From Streptomyces hokutonensis (GTDB lineage: Bacteria > Actinomycetota > Actinomycetes > Streptomycetales > Streptomycetaceae): a stretch of 64,000 nucleotides of DNA. The position numbers and the translations under genes are program-made. Each line of letters starts with the position of its first letter. The stretch's first letter is position 1. Where the stretch lies: contig NZ_BARG01000042.1 of assembly GCF_000376565.1 (NCBI RefSeq), positions 120,146 to 184,145 of the forward strand. Reading direction: 5' to 3'. A model generated the notes under the pieces. It saw only the letters and a list, made by a program, of their open reading frames with translations. It made no database searches and had not been told where the DNA came from. Positions 39,886-49,886 of this stretch are shown piece after piece.

Positions 39886-41655
39886 ATGTGGCCGTGGTGG
39901 GCGGGAGACCGGTCGTTTCCCCACCGGAGCCGGAGCGATGCCGTGGTGCCGCCCCTGCCACCGGCCCTCGGGAGAGCCGCGGCCCGGGCGCGGCACCGGG
40001 ACCTCGGGCGGCACCCGGGGCCGGACGAGGAGATTCGGCGCGGCATCGTCCTGGCGCCGGCCGACCCCTCCCAGTGGAGCCACAGCCACTGGTTCGTCGG
40101 CTCCCTCGAACCCGGGGACCGGCGACGGCTGGGACTGGCGCTGCTGCGCAACCCGCACGACACCGGGCGCGACATCTGCGTGGAGGCCGCGCTGACGCTG
40201 CACCCCTGCGGCTGGTCACCCGAGGAGGCAGAGGAACTGCTGGCCCTCGCCCTGCCGGAGCTCGATCGCGTGCCCGAAGGGTTCCACCAGGTGTGCCGGT
40301 GCCTGGGGCTGCCGCTCGCCGCCGTACGGGAGCAGGAGCCGTCCGAGCGGGCCCGCTACCGGCCTCGGTTGCGGACCATCGTGCTCGGCGCCCGTGACCA
40401 CCATCGCTCCGGTCGCTTCGACCAGTGCCGCTGGCATCTCACCGTCGCGGAGGCCGCCGACCTGCTGGACCTGCCGTACGACCGCGAGGTGCTCGGGCGT
40501 CTGCCGCGGGTCCTCCCCGACGGGGGCACCTACGGCAACCGGGCGTCGACCGCGCTGGGCACGCTGGTCTTCGAACCCGGTGTGCTGGATCTGCTCGCGG
40601 TGTTTCTCACGATCGACAGTTACCGTCCGGCCCAGTCCTGGCTCGGGCAGGTCCGTGAGCGGCTGGAGATGCTCACGGTCGCCCCCGAGGTCGTGAGCAC
40701 CCTGCTGCGCATGGACACGAGTTACCCCGGCCACCTGACCGAATCGGTACTCGCCAGGCTGGCGTCCGTCCTCGACCAGGCGAAACTCATGGCCGGAGCC
40801 GCCTGGGCGGCCTGTCTCAGCGGAGATCCGGCCCTCATCGGGCTGGTGGCCGCGCAGGTGCTGGACCGCGGTCCCGACCGGCGGCGGCCGGGCCTTCCGG
40901 AGCGGGAGATCCTGCCGGCGCGGGCGGGTGTCACCGCGCTGAGTGCCGCGGCCGGCATGCCCGGACTGGGACGGCACCGCCGCGCGCTGTCCGGGCTGCC
41001 GCCCGAGGCGGCCGCCGCGGCGCGCGCCGCGCTGGACGCGATCGCCGACGCGTTCCTGTCGGAAGGCGCCCGCGAGCTGGCCCTCGACCACCACACGGCC
41101 CACCTGGCCGTACGCCCGGACGGCTCCGTCGGCGTGGAGGTCCGCACCGACCGGGGACAGGCGGTGACGCAGTACGGGATGCGCCACTTCAACGGGAGAT
41201 ACGTCCGCGAACTGACCGCTCTGCGGCTACGGCTCCCCGGCCTCGCCGCGCAAGCCGATCGCCAGCGGGGCGCCCTCGCCGAACTCCTCGCCACCGGCAC
41301 CGCGTCGACCGGTGATGAGTTCGGCATCCGCTGGCTCGACCACGATGTCGCCGGGCCCCTCGCCCAGGCCCTGGTCTGGGAGGCGGACACCGCCGACGGC
41401 ACCTTCACCGGGCTGCCCGTGCGCGGCCTCGGCGGCCGGTGGTTGTTGCAGGACATCCGGGGCCGTACGCACGAGGTCACGGCCGCCGACACGGTCCGTC
41501 TCTGGAACCCCGCCCACGCGGACCACGCACAGACCCGCGCCTGGCAGAACCATCTGGAACTCGGCGACCTGAGACAGCCGATCCACCAGGTGCCCGTACG
41601 ACGGGGTGCGTCCCGCCGCGCGGTGGGGGACGCCAGGCCACCGCGATCGTCCTGA
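39886..41655 (+). CDS. DUF4132/MolR-like protein, probably 3'-truncated
   Basis: 589 residues, cytoplasmic, helical-repeat-like for most of its length (many LLALALPEL / RLASVLDQ-type helices). The C-terminal part carries the DUF4132 signature order: LAQALVWEADTADGTF, DTVRLWNPAHAD, and WQNHLELGDLRQPIHQVPVRRG. In relatives the QPF-Q...RE motif is followed by several hundred more residues. Here the protein ends 17 residues later in a basic, non-homologous tail, and a dehydrogenase fragment from the other strand begins about 60 bp on. GGAGGTG precedes the ATG at 39886 by 7 nt, and an ATG at 39862 is an alternative. Function unknown. Confidence 0.7.
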   Translation: MWPWWAGDRSFPHRSRSDAVVPPLPPALGRAAARARHRDLGRHPGPDEEIRRGIVLAPADPSQWSHSHWFVGSLEPGDRRRLGLALLRNPHDTGRDICVEAALTLHPCGWSPEEAEELLALALPELDRVPEGFHQVCRCLGLPLAAVREQEPSERARYRPRLRTIVLGARDHHRSGRFDQCRWHLTVAEAADLLDLPYDREVLGRLPRVLPDGGTYGNRASTALGTLVFEPGVLDLLAVFLTIDSYRPAQSWLGQVRERLEMLTVAPEVVSTLLRMDTSYPGHLTESVLARLASVLDQAKLMAGAAWAACLSGDPALIGLVAAQVLDRGPDRRRPGLPEREILPARAGVTALSAAAGMPGLGRHRRALSGLPPEAAAAARAALDAIADAFLSEGARELALDHHTAHLAVRPDGSVGVEVRTDRGQAVTQYGMRHFNGRYVRELTALRLRLPGLAAQADRQRGALAELLATGTASTGDEFGIRWLDHDVAGPLAQALVWEADTADGTFTGLPVRGLGGRWLLQDIRGRTHEVTAADTVRLWNPAHADHAQTRAWQNHLELGDLRQPIHQVPVRRGASRRAVGDARPPRSS

Positions 41656-41712
41656 CGTGACGCCCGTCCGCACCGCCGTCACGCGCGACCAGGTCACCGG
41701 CGTGCAGGCCCG

Positions 41713-41799
41713 TCACGTGCGCGCCGGCCGCGCGATCTTGGGGTCGGGGCGGTTCTCGGCGCGGACGTCTCCGGCTCCGTACATCACTGCCGCACGCAT
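41713..41799 (-). pseudogene. Zinc-type alcohol dehydrogenase, N-terminal fragment
   Basis: The ATG at 41799 starts MRAAVMYGAGDVRAENRPDPKI, the standard first strand of zinc-dependent (MDR) alcohol dehydrogenases, then runs ARPART and stops. The catalytic cysteine/zinc-binding part that should follow is absent. The fragment faces the truncated DUF4132-like gene across a 57-bp gap. Confidence 0.75.
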
Positions 41800-41825
41800 G
41801 GTTGCTCCAACTGGTGGGCGGACGA

Positions 41826-42803
<978 letters not shown>

Positions 42804-42947
42804 CTCGCCCTCTCCGGTTCGTCGCGGCGTGTTTCCCCTTCACCTTCGCCCGGATCGCGAGGGAGTGGCAGGGCGGGCTCTTCAGGGGTAACGACAGGGC
42901 CCCCCTCCCGCCTGCGCGACGCGTGGGGAGCGGGCGAGACTGGAGGC

Positions 42948-43850
42948 ATGGCAACCGAGAGCGCGCACAGCGAGGGCGCCGAGCTGGGCCGCTTCCTGCG
43001 CGCCCGCCGCACCCAGACCCGCCCCGACCACGTGGGCCTCACCGTCGGCGCGGGCATCCGCCGCACCCCCGGGCTGCGCCGCGAGGAGCTGGCCACGCTC
43101 GCCGGCATCAGCATCGACTACTACGTGCGGCTGGAACGCGGCAAGGAGACCCGCCCCAGCCCCGCCGTCCTCGACTCGCTCGCCCGCGCCCTGCACATGG
43201 ACGACCAGCAGCACCAGCATCTGCGCGAACTCGCCGCCCGGGCCGCCCGCTACGCCCCCGAACCACCGCCCGCGCCCAGCCGCACGGTCCGCCCCCACCT
43301 CAAGCTGCTGCTGGAGTCCCTCCGCCCGAACCCGGCCTACGTCATCAGCCGCAGCCTGGACCTGCTGGCCTGGAACCCCGGCGGCCTGGCCCTCTACGCG
43401 GGCCTGGACGACTGGCCGGTCAAGCAGCGCAACCTGGCCCGCTACTTCTTCCTGCACCCGGCGGCCCGCGAGCTCTTCCACGACTGGGAATGGCAGATCA
43501 CCACCTGCGTCGCCCGCCTGCGCGCCATCGCCGGCACCGCCCCCGACGCACCCGACCTCACCAATCTCGTCGGCGAACTCCTCCTCAAGAGCCCCGACTT
43601 CGCCGGACTCTGGGAGCGCTACGAGGTCACCGGCCGCAAGGCGGCCCAGAAGACCTTCCGCCACCCCCAGGTCGGCACGCTCACCCTCACCTCCCAGTCC
43701 CTGCACATCGAGGGCACCCCCGGCCAGCGCATCGGCGTCTACACCGCCGAACCCGGCAGCCCGGACTTCGACGCGATGCTGCTGCTCGACAGGGTCGACA
43801 TGGGTGACATGAGTGACATCACCGCACCGCGGCCGGCCCGACGGCCGTAG
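42948..43850 (+). CDS. XRE-type helix-turn-helix regulator with MmyB-like C-terminal domain
   Basis: 300 residues. The N-terminal HTH_31/XRE domain is at about 12-85 (LGRFLRARRTQTRP, RRTPGLRREELATLAGISIDYYVRLERGKETRPSPAVLDSLARAL). The C-terminal MmyB-like ligand domain is at about 105-285 (PAYVISRSLDLLAWNPGGLALY, RYFFLHPAARELFHDWE, HPQVGTLTLTSQSLHIEGTPGQRIGVYTAEPGSPDFDAMLLL). The family usually represses the adjacent divergent oxidoreductase gene. The ATG at 42948 is very near GGAGG (1 nt), so a slightly different start is possible. Confidence 0.92.
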   Translation: MATESAHSEGAELGRFLRARRTQTRPDHVGLTVGAGIRRTPGLRREELATLAGISIDYYVRLERGKETRPSPAVLDSLARALHMDDQQHQHLRELAARAARYAPEPPPAPSRTVRPHLKLLLESLRPNPAYVISRSLDLLAWNPGGLALYAGLDDWPVKQRNLARYFFLHPAARELFHDWEWQITTCVARLRAIAGTAPDAPDLTNLVGELLLKSPDFAGLWERYEVTGRKAAQKTFRHPQVGTLTLTSQSLHIEGTPGQRIGVYTAEPGSPDFDAMLLLDRVDMGDMSDITAPRPARRP

Positions 43851-43862
43851 GCCGGGCGGCGG

Positions 43863-43881
43863 GGCGTACCGCGGTACCAGT
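43863..43881. promoter_or_regulatory. 19-bp palindromic motif, copy 1
   Basis: GGCGTACCGCGGTACCAGT, with a perfect 12-bp core GTACCGCGGTAC, in the gap between the XRE gene and the secreted beta-propeller gene. Its reverse complement matches 49137-49155 at 17 of 19 bases. Confidence 0.35.
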
Positions 43882-43945
43882 CCGCCGGGCCAACTGTCTC
43901 CCGTGGTCCCACGCCCGCGGCAACCGGCCTTCCTAGCCTGCTCAC

Positions 43946-45289
43946 ATGGTGCTGATCAGAAAGTCCTCAACTGCCTTGAGCGCGGCGGCATTTGCCGCTC
44001 TGTTCCTGACGTACGGAACACCCGCCGCGGTCGCCTCGTCAAACGGCGCAGCCATCCACGAAGTCGACGTCACCGACCTGCCGGCCACCAAGGAGGGCCA
44101 GCCCACGGTCGCCGTCAACCCGAGAAACCCGAAGAACCTCGTCTTCGTCTCGACGATCTTCCCGCCGTCACCGGGCCTTGAGCCGGTCGACGGCGGTTGC
44201 TTCCTCGCCTACTCGAACGACAGGGGCGACACCTGGACCCGGGTGCCGTGGCCGCTGGGCACGGCGGCGCCCAAGTGCGGTGAGCCGAGCGTGCAGTTCG
44301 ACGCGAAGGGCACCGTGTACGTGGACAACAACCAGGTCAGCTCGGGCCTGGCCGCGAACCTCGTCAACCACAACCAGGTCGCCAAGTCCACGGACGGCGG
44401 CCGGACGTGGACCGACCCGGTGTCCACCCCGCTGCTCCTCGGCGGTGCCCCGAAGATGCGCGTGGACGCGGCGACCGGCAAGGTCTACGCGGTCGCCGGC
44501 GCGGCCTGGGAGTACCCGAGCGCGGTCTCCGTCAGCGCGGACGGCGGCAGGACCTTCAGCACCGACTCACGGGTGATCCCGGGCCCGATGCCCTGCATCG
44601 AGGTGGCCCCGGGCATCCCCCTCGTGTGCGGCTATCCGGGGCGGGAGATCGCCGTGTACGGCGGGATCCTCGTGTCGGCCTCCCAGGAGGCGGGCCAGCC
44701 GGTGAACTTCCACGTCAGCCGCGACGACGGCAGGACATGGACGAACACCACCCTCAAGGACGGCCGGGGAAACCCGGTCGCGGCGGGCACCGGTTCCCTG
44801 GTCCCGACCCCGGGCCTGGGCGCGGCGGCCGACCCCGTCCCGTGGGTCGCCGCCGACACCTCCCACCGCGGCCGGTTCGCCGTCATGGTCCCCCGGGACT
44901 CCAACACCCTCGACGTCTACGTCACTTCGGACGCGGGCAGGTCCTGGACCGGACCGGCGACCATCTCGGCGACGGGCGCCCTGCGGCCTGCGATCGACTT
45001 CGGCCCCGACGGTGACCTGGGTGTCATGTGGCGGACCACGACCGGCGACGCGTTCTCGGCGGTCTCCTTCGACCACGGACGCTCGTTCAGCGCCCCGGTG
45101 CGGGTCAACCACGTCACCGAGCCGGTCGGCGAGACGGGCCCGCCCGGTGACCGCTGGTCGGGCATCACGCTGACCGACAGGTACGCCTACGTCACCTGGG
45201 CCGACGGGCGGAACGACTCCTCCCTCGACTCGATCATCAGCCGGGTGCCGCTGAAGCTGTACAAGCCGGCGCTCACTGCCGGGGAGTGA
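43946..45289 (+). CDS. Secreted sialidase-like beta-propeller (BNR/Asp-box) protein
   Basis: 447 residues. Signal peptide at about 1-31 (LSAAAFAALFLTYGTPAAVAS). The mature protein has repeated Asp boxes: SNDRGDTWTRV, STDGGRTWTD, SADGGRTFS, SRDDGRTWTN and SDAGRSWTG, plus an opening VAVNPRNPKNLVFVST typical of exo-alpha-sialidase-like secreted proteins of Streptomyces. The residues of true sialidases (arginine triad, nucleophilic tyrosine) are not evident, so enzymatic activity is doubtful. A -10-like TAGCCT occurs 10 bp before the ATG, suggesting a very short leader. The last 17 bp overlap the convergent response-regulator gene. Confidence 0.87.
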   Translation: MVLIRKSSTALSAAAFAALFLTYGTPAAVASSNGAAIHEVDVTDLPATKEGQPTVAVNPRNPKNLVFVSTIFPPSPGLEPVDGGCFLAYSNDRGDTWTRVPWPLGTAAPKCGEPSVQFDAKGTVYVDNNQVSSGLAANLVNHNQVAKSTDGGRTWTDPVSTPLLLGGAPKMRVDAATGKVYAVAGAAWEYPSAVSVSADGGRTFSTDSRVIPGPMPCIEVAPGIPLVCGYPGREIAVYGGILVSASQEAGQPVNFHVSRDDGRTWTNTTLKDGRGNPVAAGTGSLVPTPGLGAAADPVPWVAADTSHRGRFAVMVPRDSNTLDVYVTSDAGRSWTGPATISATGALRPAIDFGPDGDLGVMWRTTTGDAFSAVSFDHGRSFSAPVRVNHVTEPVGETGPPGDRWSGITLTDRYAYVTWADGRNDSSLDSIISRVPLKLYKPALTAGE

Positions 45290-45938
45290 CCAGCCCCGCG
45301 TCGTAGGCGACGATCACCGCCTGGATACGGTCCCGGGCGCCGAGCTTGGCCAGGACCCGGCCGACGTGCTTCTTCACCGTGGACTCGGTCAGCACGAAGT
45401 GTTCGGCGATCTCGGCGTTCGTCCAGCCCGTGCCGATGGCCACGAGCACCTCGTGCTCGCGTTCGGTGAGCGTCGCCAGGCGCGGGTCCGTGCGCGGCCC
45501 GGCGTCGGGCGCGAGGACGTCGTGGGCGTGGGCGTCGAGCAGGCGGCGGGTCAACCGGGGGGACACGACGGCGTCGCCGGTCGCGACCGCCTCGATACCG
45601 GCGAGGAGTTCCGCCGGCCGGACGTCCTTCAGCAGGAAGCCGCTGGCCCCGGCGCGCAGGCCGGCGTAGGCGTACTCGTCGAGGTCGAAGGTGGTCAGGA
45701 TGAGCACGCGGGTGCGGCCGCCCGCCGCCACGATGCGGCGGGTGGCCTCGATGCCGTCGAGACCGGGCATCCGTACGTCCATCAGGACCACGTCGGGGCT
45801 CAGTTCGGCCGCCATGCGCACGGCCTGCGCGCCGTTGTCGGCCTCGCCGACGACGCTCACGCCGGGGGACCCGTCGAGCAGCATCCGGAAGCCCATGCGG
45901 GGCAGCGGCTGGTCGTCGGCGATCAGGATCGTGGTCAT
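45273..45938 (-). CDS. NarL/FixJ-type response regulator
   Basis: 221 residues. The receiver domain is at 1-120 (ILIADDQPLPRMGFRMLL, D54 in VVLMDVRMPG, conserved lysine in FLLKDVRP), and the LuxR helix-turn-helix is at about 150-210 (LTEREHEVLVAIGTGWTNAEIAEHFVLTESTVKKHVGRVL). The ATG overlaps the kinase stop (ATGA). It is the last gene of the operon ABC ATPase, permease, kinase, regulator, in which it very likely controls its own transporter. Confidence 0.94.
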   Translation of the reverse strand: MTTILIADDQPLPRMGFRMLLDGSPGVSVVGEADNGAQAVRMAAELSPDVVLMDVRMPGLDGIEATRRIVAAGGRTRVLILTTFDLDEYAYAGLRAGASGFLLKDVRPAELLAGIEAVATGDAVVSPRLTRRLLDAHAHDVLAPDAGPRTDPRLATLTEREHEVLVAIGTGWTNAEIAEHFVLTESTVKKHVGRVLAKLGARDRIQAVIVAYDAGLVTPRQ

Positions 45939-47263
45939 GGCGTGGGCTCTCCGGAGGTGGCTGAGGCAGACGGATCCAGCAGGACGTCGACGATCCAGCC
46001 CCGGCCGTCGTCGCGTGGTCCGACGGTCGCGGTGCCGTCGTAGAGCGCGGCCCGCTGGCGGATGCCGACCAGGCCGTGGCCGCTGTCCCGGCGGGGGGCC
46101 GGTTTCCGTGCCGACGAACCGGTGTCGGTGACCCGCACGCGGAGCCGGTCGCCCTCGACCGCGATCGTGACGTCGGCCGTGGCGCCGGGGCCGACGTGTT
46201 TGAGGGTGTTGGTCAGGGCCTCCTGCACCACGCGGAAGACGGTGAGCTGCACGCCCCGGCCCAGGGCGTCGACCGGGCCGACGGTGCGGTACGCCACCGG
46301 CAGTCCGGCCGCGCGGACCCGGTCGAGCAGGGTCTCCAGGTCTCGGACGCCCGGCTGCGGGGACCGTGAGGTGTCCTGCTCCTCCGGGGATTCGCGCAAC
46401 ACCCCCAGCACGCGCCGGAGTTCGTCCATCGCCTGCCGGCCGGTGTCGCCGATGAGATGCAGCGCCTGCTCGGTGCGGCCGGGGTCGCGGGTGGTGAGCA
46501 CGGCGGCGCCGTCGGCGAGGTTGACCATGACCGACAGGTTGTGGCCGACGATGTCGTGCATCTCGCGGGCGATCCGCGAACGCTCCGCCGCAGCGGTCAG
46601 CCGGACCCGCTGGTCCCGTTCGACCTCCAGCCGCGCGGCCCGGTCCCGCAGCGCCGACAGGTACAGCCGGCTGATGCGGACGGTCAGGCCCAGGGCCACG
46701 GCTCCGACGCCGGTACCGACGGACAGGACGAGGAAGGTCACCGGACTGTCCATCGGGATCACGGTGACCACGAGCAGCACCCACCCCGTCACGGTCACGG
46801 GCAGCGCCCAGCAGATCGCCCGCGGCGAAGCGTGCAGGGCGAGGTCGAACAGGGCGATCAGCAGCACGAGGGCGGCGGCGGGCCCCAGACCGAGCGACCA
46901 CATGACCGGGCACACGAGGAGGCAGCCGCCGTAGACCACGGCGGGACTACGGCGACGCCACCACAGCGGGACGGCCAGCACGGCCGCGATGCCCAGCACC
47001 ACCCCGACGGGCAGCCCGGCCCCCACCGGGCGCGACACGGGGTGACCAGGGCTGTGCACCAGCAGATCCGGCGGCGCGGCGGCGGCGACCAGGACCACCA
47101 CGGCGGTGTCGAGGAGCCAGGGGCGCCGCCGGTCGACCGCCCGCAGACGGCTCAGCACCCGCAGCAGCAGCCGCGTCACGGGGTGCGCCCAGACGGCGTC
47201 CGGCCCGGGCGGGAGCACGGTCGGCTCCGCCCGGGCCGAGCGCGCCCTCGTCCTGTAGTCCAT
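45935..47263 (-). CDS. HisKA_3-type sensor histidine kinase
   Basis: 442 residues. Hydrophobic helices span about 45-215 (DTAVVVLVAAAAPPDLL, GVVLGIAAVLAVPLW, LVLLIALFDLALHA, FLVLSVGTGVGAVAL). The phospho-acceptor box is RSRIAREMHDIVGHNLSVM, with N box VVQEALTNTLKHV and an ATP-binding tail (SGHGLVGIRQRAALYDG). No large extracytoplasmic loop is seen, so it probably senses membrane stress or the transporter itself, like LiaS/BceS-type intramembrane sensors (inference). The start could be 47263 or 47272, and I prefer 47263 because GGAG lies just upstream. Same transcript as the ABC genes. Confidence 0.92.
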   Translation of the reverse strand: MDYRTRARSARAEPTVLPPGPDAVWAHPVTRLLLRVLSRLRAVDRRRPWLLDTAVVVLVAAAAPPDLLVHSPGHPVSRPVGAGLPVGVVLGIAAVLAVPLWWRRRSPAVVYGGCLLVCPVMWSLGLGPAAALVLLIALFDLALHASPRAICWALPVTVTGWVLLVVTVIPMDSPVTFLVLSVGTGVGAVALGLTVRISRLYLSALRDRAARLEVERDQRVRLTAAAERSRIAREMHDIVGHNLSVMVNLADGAAVLTTRDPGRTEQALHLIGDTGRQAMDELRRVLGVLRESPEEQDTSRSPQPGVRDLETLLDRVRAAGLPVAYRTVGPVDALGRGVQLTVFRVVQEALTNTLKHVGPGATADVTIAVEGDRLRVRVTDTGSSARKPAPRRDSGHGLVGIRQRAALYDGTATVGPRDDGRGWIVDVLLDPSASATSGEPTP

Positions 47264-47288
47264 CGGCTCCATCCTCGCGGACGGCTCC

Positions 47289-48104
47289 TCAGACGTCACT
47301 GCGACGCAGCCGGTAGGCGGCACCGGCCAGCAGCAGTACGGCCCACACCAGCAGCGCCGCGAAACCCGCTCCGGGACCGACCAGGGAGTCGCCCGACGCG
47401 TGCAGGGTCATCACCGACTGGCCCGCGTTGCTGGGCAGATAGCGGCTGACGGTGTCGCCGAGCGAGCTGGGCAGCAGCCCGGTCAGGCCGGGCAGGACCA
47501 GCACGACACCGGCCAGGATCGCGATGCCTCCCGCGGTGCTCCGCACGAGCAGGCCGACCGTCACGCCGTACACACCGACCAGGCCCAGATAGAGTCCCGC
47601 GCCCAGCAGGCACCGGAAGACCCCGGCGTCCCCGAGGGACAGCGCGATCGGCTCGCCGTGCAGGGCCGCGCTCCCGATCAGGAACGAGACCAGCGCGCCG
47701 AGGGCGGCCGCGGCGAACGCGATCGGGCCGTAGACCGCGCACTTCGCCCACAGCACGGGCAGCCGACTGGGCACGGCGGCGAAGGTCGAGCGGACCATGC
47801 CCGTGCCGTACTCGCCGGCCGACATCAGGACCCCCAGCGCGCCGACGGCCAGGGCCGCGAGGTTGGTGCCGGCCAGGGCCAGGGTCAGTGCCGCGCCGGA
47901 GTCGGCGTCCTTGCCGCCGAGCGGGCCGTCCGGAGTGTAGAGGGCGGCGGCGACCGATCCGATGGCCACCAGGAACAGCACGGCCACGCCCAGCGTGATC
48001 CAACTGGAGCGCAGCGACCAGAACTTGGACCACTCGGAGCGGACGACGCGTCGGCCGGTGACTCGGTACACGGGTGGAGTGGCGGTGCTTGTGCTCGCGC
48101 TCAT
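47289..48104 (-). CDS. ABC-2 type transporter permease
   Basis: 271 residues with six membrane segments. The N-terminal VVRSEWSKFWSLRSSWITL is the usual opening of Streptomyces ABC-2 permeases, followed by LMSAGEYGTGMVRSTFAAVP. The start overlaps the ATPase stop (ATGA), so the two are stoichiometrically coupled. It exports an unknown compound, possibly a membrane-active peptide or lipid, as in other ABC/two-component modules. Confidence 0.93.
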   Translation of the reverse strand: MSASTSTATPPVYRVTGRRVVRSEWSKFWSLRSSWITLGVAVLFLVAIGSVAAALYTPDGPLGGKDADSGAALTLALAGTNLAALAVGALGVLMSAGEYGTGMVRSTFAAVPSRLPVLWAKCAVYGPIAFAAAALGALVSFLIGSAALHGEPIALSLGDAGVFRCLLGAGLYLGLVGVYGVTVGLLVRSTAGGIAILAGVVLVLPGLTGLLPSSLGDTVSRYLPSNAGQSVMTLHASGDSLVGPGAGFAALLVWAVLLLAGAAYRLRRSDV

Positions 48105-49024
48105 CAGGCGGCCCTCCCGGCGTCGACGCTCTGGTACTCCACGGCGTCCTGGGTCAGTTGCATGAACGCCTCCTCCAACGACACCGATTCGGCGGCCAGT
48201 TCGTAGAGCGGCACGCGGTGCTCGGCGGCCACCTCCCCGATCCGCCGGGTGTCCAGGCCGGAGACGACCAGCCGCTCGGCGCCCGCCGAGGTCACGGTGA
48301 CGCCCGGGCCGGCCAGCAGCGAACGCAGTCGCGCGGGCTCGCCGGTGGCCACCCGCACGCCCTTGTCCGCCGACCGCTCCACCAGCGCGTCGACGGTCGT
48401 CTCGGCCAGCAGCCGGCCCCGCCCCACGACCACGAGTCGGTCGGCGGTCTGCGCCATCTCGCTCATCAGATGCGAGGACAGCATCACCGTGCGGCCCTCG
48501 GCGGCCAGCCCGCGCAGCAACTCCCGTACCCAGCGCACCCCTTCGGGATCGAGCCCGTTCACCGGCTCGTCGAGCATGACGACCGCCGGGTCACCCAGCA
48601 GCGCGGCGGCGATGCCCAGCCGCTGCCCCATCCCCAGCGAGAACGCCCCGACCCGCTTGTGCGCCACGGCATGCAGACCCGCCAGGTCGATGACCTCCTC
48701 CACCCGCCGACGCGGCACGCCATGGGTATACGCCAACGCCATCAGGTGGTTGAACGCCGAGCGACCCGGATGCACGGCCTTCGCCTCCAGCAGCACCCCC
48801 AACTCCTGCAAGGGGGCGCGGTGTTGGGCGTAGGGCTTGCCGTTGACCAGGGCCGTGCCGCCGGTCGGCGCGTCCAGGCCGACGATCATCCGCATGGTGG
48901 TGGACTTGCCGGCCCCGTTCGGCCCCAGGAACCCGGTCACCCGCCCCGGCGGCGCGGTGAAACTCAGCCCGTCCACCGCCGTCCTGTCCCCGTACCGCTT
49001 GGTCAGCCCACGAACTTCGATCAC
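48104..49024 (-). CDS. ABC transporter ATP-binding protein
   Basis: 306 residues. Walker A GPNGAGKST (about 38-46), Q-loop region, signature-like FSLGMGQRLGIAAALLG (the family LSGGQ reads FSLGM), Walker B VVMLDEP and the switch histidine in LSSHLMSEM. The GTG at 49024 is preferred because GAGGAG lies 7-8 nt upstream and homology starts at VIEVRGLTKRYG. First gene of the ABC/two-component operon. Its 140-bp upstream region has direct repeats GGTCACTGGT at 49065 and 49133. Confidence 0.94.
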   Translation of the reverse strand: MIEVRGLTKRYGDRTAVDGLSFTAPPGRVTGFLGPNGAGKSTTMRMIVGLDAPTGGTALVNGKPYAQHRAPLQELGVLLEAKAVHPGRSAFNHLMALAYTHGVPRRRVEEVIDLAGLHAVAHKRVGAFSLGMGQRLGIAAALLGDPAVVMLDEPVNGLDPEGVRWVRELLRGLAAEGRTVMLSSHLMSEMAQTADRLVVVGRGRLLAETTVDALVERSADKGVRVATGEPARLRSLLAGPGVTVTSAGAERLVVSGLDTRRIGEVAAEHRVPLYELAAESVSLEEAFMQLTQDAVEYQSVDAGRAA

Positions 49025-49116
49025 AGCGCCGCTCCTCGCTCGCCTCCGGCCCGGCATCCGGCCGGGTCACTGGTTTCGAGGCTAGGAGCGGACACGGAGC
49101 GACCCGTGGGCCCGAA

Positions 49117-49155
49117 GGTCACAATGACCGCTGGTCACTGGTACCGGGGTACACC
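49117..49155. promoter_or_regulatory. Repeat-rich promoter region of the ABC/two-component operon
   Basis: GGTCA-CAA-TGACC (49117-49129) followed by GGTCACTGGT (49133-49142), the latter an exact 10-bp repeat of 49065-49074. Overlapping it, 49137-49155 matches the inverted motif at 43863-43881 at 17 of 19 positions. Such repeats are plausible sites for the operon's own response regulator. Confidence 0.4.
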
Positions 49156-49167
49156 GGATCGGCCCCG

Positions 49168-49827
49168 CTACTCGTACCGGTACTTCAGCGAGTCCGCCTC
49201 GGTCTGCTGGATGTCGGCGATCGTCAGGTCCGGCATCCGCAGTTGGGCCAGCGTCACCTCGGCCGACGTCGGCTGGGCGTCCGCGGGCAGCCACTGCTCC
49301 GGCTTCCAGGCGCCGCTGCGCAGCAGGGACTTGGGGCAGTGCGGGTAGACCTCCTCGATGCCCACGACCAGCGCGCTGGCCGGCGGCTTGCCCACCGCGG
49401 TCAGCTGGGACAGCAGGTCCGGGCGGGTGGAGACGCAGGCCCGGCCGTTCACCCGCAGGGTGGTGGTGCGGCCGGGGATGACGAACAGGAGCCCGGCCCG
49501 TCCGGTGGCGATGACGTTCTGGAGGGTGTCCAGACGCTTGTTGCCCGTGGCGTCCGGTATCGCCACCGTGCGGTCGTCCAGGACGGCGACGAACCCTGCC
49601 GGGCCGCCGCGCGGGGAGACGTCGCAGTTGCCCTCGGCGTCCGCGCTGGCGACCAGGACCAGCGACGAGCAGCCGATCAACCGCCGTGTCTGCTCGGTGA
49701 GTTCGGTCATCTGCTTCCGTACGGCGGCTTCGCCCGGGAGGTCGTAGACCTGGCGCAGCGCGTCCTGGTCGGACAGGGCGTCGAGACGGAGCGAGTCGAA
49801 GGCGGTACCGGCAAGAGTCGTCGTCAT
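49168..49827 (-). CDS. PPOX-type FMN-binding flavoprotein (pyridoxamine-phosphate-oxidase family)
   Basis: 219 residues. Split-barrel flavin fold: LIGCSSLVLVASADAEGNCDVSPRGGPAGFVAVLDDRTVAIPDATGNKRLDTLQNVIATGRAGLLF is the FMN-binding half, and TLRVNGRACVSTRPDLL with VEEVYPHCPKSLLRSGAW follow. It matches the mycobacterial MSMEG_1061-like subgroup of unknown substrate. ATG 49827 gives the typical N-terminus. It is divergent from a Rieske oxygenase, with a dyad symmetry element between them. Confidence 0.9.
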   Translation of the reverse strand: MTTTLAGTAFDSLRLDALSDQDALRQVYDLPGEAAVRKQMTELTEQTRRLIGCSSLVLVASADAEGNCDVSPRGGPAGFVAVLDDRTVAIPDATGNKRLDTLQNVIATGRAGLLFVIPGRTTTLRVNGRACVSTRPDLLSQLTAVGKPPASALVVGIEEVYPHCPKSLLRSGAWKPEQWLPADAQPTSAEVTLAQLRMPDLTIADIQQTEADSLKYRYE

Positions 49828-49886
49828 GTCTTCGACCCTAAAGGCCGGACTGGGAGACGAACGGGCGGACGGTCGGCCGGGTGTCC

